A DNA stretch of 64,000 nucleotides, taken from positions 28,335,317 to 28,399,316 of the forward strand of contig JAKSZT010054334.1 in NCBI GenBank assembly GCA_026826555.1, in the 5' to 3' direction. Each line of letters starts with the position of its first letter. Positions within the stretch are counted from its first letter, which is position 1. The position numbers and the translations under genes are program-made. Of the stretch, positions 57,755 to 64,000 are shown one piece after another. The notes beneath the pieces were generated by a model, which had not been told where the DNA came from, did not search any database, and saw nothing but the letters and a program-made list of their open reading frames with translations. This stretch comes from Tolypeutes matacus. Lineage: Eukaryota; Chordata; Mammalia; Cingulata; Chlamyphoridae.

Positions 57755-58874
57755 CCAGACTTCCGGGAAGATGGTGGATGAGTAAGACACGGGAATCTCT
57801 TCTCCAGAAAAATAACTAGAGGACAGGCTGAAACAGCCCCCAAAAAGATCTTCTAGGGCTTAGGACAGCAGGTAAAGGCTGCACACCACCCAGAGGAGAG
57901 AGGGACAAAAGAGGGAAATCATCACAACAGAACCGTGAGTTGGAACCAGCAGTGGCTGCTGCTGCCAGCACCGTCCCCCAAACTAAAGACTCTTTAGAAT
58001 TCTCAGGTTCCTGGGCCTATGACTACAGACAAAGGGGGCTCCAGGGATCTAGTCACCCCAGGCTGACTCAGGATCTGACCAACAAATTTGGGCTAAGGTG
58101 CCCCATGGGCCCTTCCAGGCCAGGTGGGACCACACGGTGGTTTGCCCTGGGAGCTGGGGAAGGACTGGAGAAATCCGACCCTTGCAATCTCCCTCTCTCC
58201 TAGCCTGGATTAATTGTTGAAGACTCCACAGGAGAGAGAGCCTGGGACTGACTCGGCTTTTGACTCACAGGTTTGGTCTGCTGTGTCCTGAGAGCCCTTC
58301 CAGGCCGGGCGTGGCTGCACCATTGTTTGTCTTGGAGCCTGCAGGAAGCTAAAGATATACAAACCTCCCAATCTCCTCCTCTACTAACAGGAACTGATTG
58401 TTGAGGACTCAGAGGGGAGTGGAAATATTTCCTAGGTGGGAAAAGGGAGGGGGCTGCAAGAGAAGACTGGAGAACTGTCTTAGAAAATTTGAACTACAAG
58501 GCTCTTACCCTCCAGAAAGGAAGCTCTATCATATTGATCTGGTCTGTGTTGCAACAAATACACTCCCACCAGGCATTGAATTGAGAGCTGCCAAAGAGCG
58601 CCATCTCCTGGCAGACCAAGGAAGTGCACAAAATTAAAAATAAGTCAGAGAGGCTTTTCTTGGCCTCTATAGCCTCCCTGCCCAAGGCCCTAGGAAGTGA
58701 CTCTACAACAAATTACTGAGTCTAGTGGCCAGTTTTGAGCCACCAGCAGGACAATCCTAACAATACAGGTCAAGCCAAAAATCAAAGAGCTGTGGTAATT
58801 CACAGCCTCCTGCCACTAAATCCCTTTTAAAAGAGAAAGAGATTGAGCATCTGAGTAAACTAAATCCTAACCAG
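57755..58874 (+). promoter_or_regulatory. L1 5'UTR with 185-bp tandem repeat
   Basis: The 5'UTR, expected to hold the internal Pol II promoter, contains two diverged tandem units of about 185 bp (58062-58246 and 58247-58430). Matching blocks include GCCCTTCCAGGCC at 58109 and 58294, and ATTGTTGAAGACTC versus ATTGTTGAGGACTC. The frame at 57940-58203 and others here are not genes. Confidence 0.8.
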
Positions 58875-59819
58875 ATGCCTAAACACCAGCAAAAAATTAC
58901 AAGCCATACTAAGAAAATAGAAGACATGGCCGAAGAAAAGGAATACATCAAAGTCCCAGAAGAGATGAAGAGTTTGCGAGAACTAATCAGTGAGATGAGC
59001 ACAAATTTCCAAAATCAAATTAATGAGTTGAAAGACAATACAGTTAAAGAGATAAATGACATCAAAAGGACATTGAGCGAATGCAAAGAAGAATTTGAAA
59101 TCCTGAACAGAAAAGTAACAGAGCTCATGGGAATGAAAGACACAATAGGTGAGGTCAAAAACACATTTGAGGCATACAACAGCAACTTGAAATGATAGAA
59201 GAAAGAATAAGTGATACTGAAGACAGAGCAGCTAAACTTGAACAGAAAAAAGAAGAGAGAGATAAAAGAATGGAAAAAATTGAGCAGGGGCTCAGAGAGT
59301 TGAAGGACAACACAAAATGCAACAACATATGTGTCATGGGAGTTCCAGAAGGGGAAGAGAAGGGAAAAGGGACAGAAAGAGTATTTGAGGAAATAATAGC
59401 TGAAAGTTTCCCAACTCTCACAAAAGAAATTAACTTACATGTCCAAGAAGCACACCGTACCCCAATCAGAATAAACCCTAATAGACCTACGCCAAGACAC
59501 ATACTACTCAGAATGTAAAATGTAAAAGATAAAGAGAAAATTCTCAGGGCAGTGGGAGAAGCAAACGATCACGTACAAGGGACATCCAGTATGACTTAGT
59601 GCAGATTTCTCTTCAGAAACCATAGATGCAAGAGGACAGTGGTATGATACAATTAGGAAACTGAAGGAGAAAAACTGCCAGATAAGAATTCTTTATCCAG
59701 CAAAACTGTCCTTCAAATATGGTGAGTATAAAATATTCACAAACAAACAGAAACTAAGAGAGTTTGCAAAAAAGAATCCACCTTTACAGGAAATATTAAA
59801 GGAAAACCTTAGAACCTGA
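58875..59819 (+). pseudogene. L1 ORF1 (frameshifted)
   Basis: ORF1 encodes the L1 RNA-binding coiled-coil protein. The start MPKHQQKITS is followed by a heptad-rich region (58920-59190, including EFEILNRKVTELMGMKD), the RRM segment (NNICVMGVPEGEEKGKG near 59320), and the C-terminal domain with RPTPRHILLRM. The frame shifts near 59190. A stop at about 59517 follows LLRM. Downstream homology (KDKEKILRA, then a YPAKLSF-type block) continues in another frame to the TGA at 59817. Length about 315 codons if joined, close to typical ORF1; it cannot produce an intact protein. Confidence 0.88.
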
Positions 59820-59936
59820 AAGAAAAAGACAGGAGAGAGAGGCTTGGAGGAGAGTATAGAAGAAAGAAGAGCAGAAAGGATAACCAAAAGAGTGAAAAGA
59901 CAGACAAAAACAAGATGACATATGAAAACCAAAGAA

Positions 59937-62900
59937 TAAAATTGAGGTAGTAAATAGTGCATTTACAGTAATATCATTGAATGTGAATGGATTAAACTCC
60001 CCAATCAAAAGATACAGGCTGATAGAATGGATAAAAAAACATGAGCCATCCATATGCTGCTTACAAGAAACTCACCTTAGACCCAGGGATACAAAATGGC
60101 TGAAAGTGAAAGGTTGGAAAAAGATACTCCACGTGAATACTAACCAGAAAAAAGCAGGGGTAGCTATACTAATATCAGACAAAACAGACTTCAAATGCAA
60201 AAAAGTTATAAGAGATACAGATGGCCATTATATAGTAATAAAAGGGACGATCCACCAGGAAGAGGTAACAGTCATAAATATCTAAGCACCTAACCAGGGT
60301 GCCCCAAAATATATGAGACAAACTCTGCCAAAACTGAAGGGAGAAATAGACATTTCTACAATAATCATCGGAGACTTCAACACCCCACTCACATCATTAG
60401 ATAGAACAACTAGACATAAGATCAACAAGGAAACAGACATATACAGAACACTGCATCCAAACTCTGTGGGTTACACATTCTTCTCAAGTGCCCTTGGATC
60501 TTTCTCCAGGATAGACCACATGTTAGGACACAATTCAGCTCTCAATAAATATAAAAGATTGAAATTATACAAAGCACCTTCTCAGATCATAATGGAATGA
60601 AACTAGAAATCAATAATAGACAGGAAAATAGTAAATTCACAAATGTGTGGAGACTGAACAACACACTCTTAAATAATCGGTGGGTCAAAGAAGAAATTGC
60701 AAGTGAAATCAGTAAATATATTGAGGCAAATGAAAATGAGAACACAACGTATCAAAACTTATGGGATACAGCAAAGGCAGTCTTGAGAGGGAAATTTATA
60801 GCCATAAATGCCTATGTTAAAAAACAAGAAAGCGCTAAACTAAAAGATTTAACTTAACAACTAGAGAAACTAGAAAAAGAACAGCAAACCAATCCCAAAG
60901 CAAGCAGAAGGAAAGAAATACTAAAGATTAGAGCAGAAATAAATGAAAATGAGAACAGAAAAACAAAAAAGAAAATCAACAAAACCAAAAGCTGGTTCTT
61001 TGAGAAGATCGATAAAATTGACAAACCCCTAGCTAGACTAGCAAAGAAAAAAAGAGAGAAGATACAAATAAATACAATCAGAAATGAAGGGGGGAAGTTA
61101 CAAATGACCCCAAAGAAATAAATAGAATCATAAAAGGATATTATGAGAAACTATATGCCAACAAACTAGACAACCTAGATGAAATGGACAAATTTCTAGA
61201 AACACACAACCAACCTACACTGACACTAGAAGAAATACAAGAACTTAACAAACAAATCACATTTAAGGAGATTGAATTCATCATCAAAAATCTCCCAGCA
61301 AAGAAAAGTCCAGGACCAGATGGCTTCACAGGTGAATTCTACCAAGCATTTCAAAAAGAATTAACACCAATCCTGTCTAAACTCTTCCAAAAAATTGAAG
61401 AGAAGGGGAAATTACCCAACACATTTTATGAAGCCAACATCACCCTAATATCAAAGCCATATAAAGATTCTACAAGAAAAGAAAATTATGGACCAATCTC
61501 TCTAATGAACATAGATGCAAAAATTCTCAACAGAATACTTGCAAATCGAATCCAACAGCATATCAAAAGACTTATACATCACGACCAAGTGGGATTTATT
61601 CCTGGTACGCAAGGTTGGCTCAAGATGAGAAAATCAATCAATGTAATACACCTCATTAACAAATTGAAGGGAAAAAACTACATGATCATCTCAATAGATG
61701 CAGAAAAGGCATTCGACAAAATCCAGCATCCTTTTTTGATAAAAACACTTCAAAAGATAGGAATAGAAGGAAAATTCCTCAATATGATAAAAGGCATATA
61801 TGAAAAACCCACAGCCAACATCATACTCAATGGGGAAAGGTTGAAAGCTTTTCCTCTAAGATCGGGAACAAGACAAGGATGCCCACTGTCACCACTGTTA
61901 TTCAACATTGTACTAGAAGTTCTAGCTAGGGAAATTAGACAAGAAAAAAAAAAAATTAAAGGCATCCAAATAGAAAAAGAGGAAGTAAAACTCTCACTGT
62001 TTGTGGATGACATGATCCTGTACTTAGAAAATCCTGAAGTATCCACGACAAAGCTACCTGAACTAATAAATGAATTCAGCAAAGTGGCAGGATACAAGAT
62101 CAACATGCAAAAATCAGTAATGTTTTTGTACACTAGTACTGAAAAACCTGAGGAGGAAATCAGGGAAAAACTCCATTTTGAATAGCAACAAAAAGACTCA
62201 AATACCTAGGAGTTAATTTAACCAAAGAAGTACAGGACCTGTATGCAGAAAACTACAAAACAATGCTAAAAGAAATTTAAAAAGACCTAAACAAATGGAA
62301 AGACATTCCATGTTTGTGGATTGGAAGAATAAATATCGTGAAGATGTCAATCTTGCCCAGACTGATTTATAGATTCAATGCAATACCAATCAAAATCCCA
62401 ACAGCTTACTTTACAGAATTAGAGAAGGCAATTACCAAATTCATCTGGAAGGGTAAGTGCACCCAAATAGCCAAAAGCATTCTGAAAAAGAAGAGTGACA
62501 TGGAGGAATTTCACTGCCTGACCTTGAAACATATTACAAAGCTACAGTGGTCAAAACAGCATGGTACTGGCATAAAGATAGACACATCGATCAGTGGAAT
62601 CGAATTGAGAACCCAGAAATAAACCCTCACCTATACAGTCAAATGGTTTTTGACAAACTTACCAGGCCCACGCTAACGGCAAAAAACAGTCTCTTCATTA
62701 AATGGTGTTGGGAGAACTGGATATCTATAACCAAAAGAATGAAAGAGGACCCTATCTCACCCCCTATAAAAGAATCAACTCAAAATGGATCAAAGATCTG
62801 AGTATAAGGGCCAGGACCATAAAATTACTGGAAGAAAATGTAGGGAAACATCTTTAGGACCTTGTGATGGGTGGTGGTTACTTAGACCTTACACCCAAAG

Positions 62901-63717
62901 CACATGCAACAAGAGAAAAAATAGATAAATGGGACCTCCTCAAAATTAAACACTTTTGCACCTCACAGGACTTTGTCAGAAGGGTGAAAAGGCAGCCAAC
63001 TCAATGGGAAAAAAATTTGGAAATCACATATTTGATAAGGGTTTAATATCCAGGATATATAAAGAGATGTTACAACTCAACAATAAAAAGATAAATGACC
63101 CATTTAAAAAATGGGCAAAAGATTTGAATAGACATTTCTCCAAAGAAGAAATACAAATGGCAAAAAAACACATGAAGAAATGCTCAACATCACTCATGAT
63201 TAGGGAAATGCAAATCAAAACCACAATGAGATATCATTTCATACCTATCAGAATGGCCACTATTAAAGAGATAGAGAACTACCAGTGTTGGAGAGGATGT
63301 GGAGGTATAGGAACACTTCTTCACTGTTGGTGGGAATGCAAAATGGTACAGCCACTACGGAAGACTGTTTGGCAGTTCCTCAAGAAGTTGAATATAGACT
63401 TGCCACATGGGCTGGCAATACCACTACTGGGTATATACCCAGAAGAACTGAGAGTAGTGACACAAACAGACATCTGCACACCGAGGTTCATAGCAACATT
63501 ATTCACCATTGCCAAAAGTTGGAAACAATGCAGGTGTCCATCAACAGATGAATGGATAAACAAACTGTGGTCTATTCACACGATGGAATATTATGCAGCT
63601 GTAAGAAGAAATAAAGTCGTAAAGCATTTGACAACATGGATGAACCTGGAGGACATTATGTTGAGTGAAGCAAGCCAGACACAAAAAGACAAATACTATA
63701 TGAATGCATTACTATGA
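59937..63717 (+). pseudogene. L1 ORF2 (multiple frameshifts and stops)
   Basis: ORF2 encodes endonuclease plus reverse transcriptase. Endonuclease: SLNVNGLNSPIKRYRLIE, LQETHLRP, GDFNTPL near 60370, and SRIDHML near 60510. RT lies in the 333-codon open stretch at 61184-62185: [43 protein letters not shown], and catalytic [15 protein letters not shown], with FVDD where FADD is usual. The C-terminal Cys-rich region is [18 protein letters not shown] (63285 on), inside the 253-codon open stretch 62956-63717. Breaks include stops near 60283, 60598 and 60855, and shifts near 62185 and 62840. Non-functional. Confidence 0.92.
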
Positions 63718-63888
63718 ATCATATATATTGTGTAACATATTGATTCAAAAAAAAATTTATATGTATCCAGTACATTTAATTGAGAAATGTATATATTTAT
63801 TCATCTGTGTTTACTTTTTTGTTTTTAATTGTTTATATTTTCAATTATTCAATGTACAAAATAAAGTAAAAAAAAAAAAAAGGAAAAA
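63718..63888 (+). other. L1 3'UTR and A-rich tail
   Basis: Short AT-rich 3'UTR ending AATGTACAAAATAAAGT and an A-rich tail with one GG interruption. AATAAA at 63860-63865 is the likely polyadenylation signal. It lacks the G-rich tract seen in other L1 3'UTRs and is unlike the tails at 25565 and 12652. Confidence 0.8.
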
Positions 63889-64000
63889 AAAGAGAAACTT
63901 TCCCTCATATGCTATATAGTTACAGTTCATATAGGAAAGGCAGAATAAATGCTTCGTTATTGCCCTTTATTTGCCAGTTAGCTAGTTTTAAAATAATGAA
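63889..64000. repeat. L1 TSD (right) and continuation of the ancient target repeat
   Basis: AAAGAGAAACTT (63889-63900) repeats the left TSD. The sequence then resumes the ancient repeat with TTCCCTCATATGC and GGAAAGGCAGAATAAATGCTTC...'ccctttatttgccag'. Confidence 0.75.

Larger units (their letters stand above)
57755..63888 (+). mobile_element. Full-length L1 retrotransposon (inactive)
   Basis: A 6,134-bp L1 flanked by a perfect 12-bp TSD. It has a 5'UTR beginning CCAGACTTCCGGGAAGATGG, ORF1 (58875-59819), ORF2 (about 59937-63717), a short 3'UTR and an A-rich tail with AATAAA at 63860-63865. Autonomous LINE: ORF1 protein packages the RNA and ORF2 protein nicks and reverse-transcribes at the target. 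Both ORFs carry frameshifts and stops, so it is dead, but it is the least diverged L1 here. It shares ORF1/ORF2 layout with 19480-24463 but has a different 5'UTR and 3'UTR. Confidence 0.95.

Overview
This window is mammalian nuclear DNA, most likely from a xenarthran and probably an armadillo (Dasypus). The best lineage marker is a tRNA-Ala-derived SINE with a GC-rich body, matching what is known of the DAS SINEs of armadillos. It occurs at 4259-4452 (minus) and 37318-37504 (plus), both with clean target-site duplications (TSDs). I find no functional protein-coding gene, tRNA or rRNA gene, or CRISPR array. Every long reading frame is a retrotransposon remnant, a low-complexity translation or noise. 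Repeat family names are from memory of consensus sequences and were not checked by search.

Layout. 1-9 kb: an edge L1 fragment, old SINEs, a probable processed pseudogene (3.9-5.0 kb, minus), a MIR and two hAT-type MITEs. The second MITE is split by an LTR and by a 52-bp segment copied from 1.9 kb upstream. 9-17 kb: an old L1 split by an LTR, an endogenous retrovirus with paired LTRs (12.07-14.43 kb), and another LTR of the 9.8-kb family (16.7 kb). 18-27.5 kb: MaLR-like LTRs around a 6.4-kb element that starts as an L1 (5'UTR, ORF1, ORF2 endonuclease and RT) and ends as retroviral env-tail/LTR sequence plus a different L1-type 3' tail. 27.5-32.6 kb: mostly unassigned sequence. 32.6-36 kb: an old L1 split by two LTRs. 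36-46 kb: small SINEs, a MITE, MIR/L2 fragments and a chimeric SINE/L1-tail insertion (44.96 kb). 46.2-46.7 kb: a purine-only GGAA array containing 10 Ns. 46.7-53.7 kb: ancient MIR/L2 remnants and unassigned DNA. 53.8-55.8 kb: a rearranged L1. 57.755-63.888 kb: a full-length, mutated L1 with a 12-bp TSD, inserted in an older repeat that continues on both sides.

The window reads as a retrotransposition record. The strongest observations are chimeric junctions that look like template switching: L1 to ERV at 24.46 kb, tRNA-SINE to L1 tail at 45.03 kb, and the 52-bp templated insertion at 7.68 kb. The two full-length L1s have unrelated tandem-repeat structures in their 5'UTRs, suggesting turnover of L1 promoters in this lineage.
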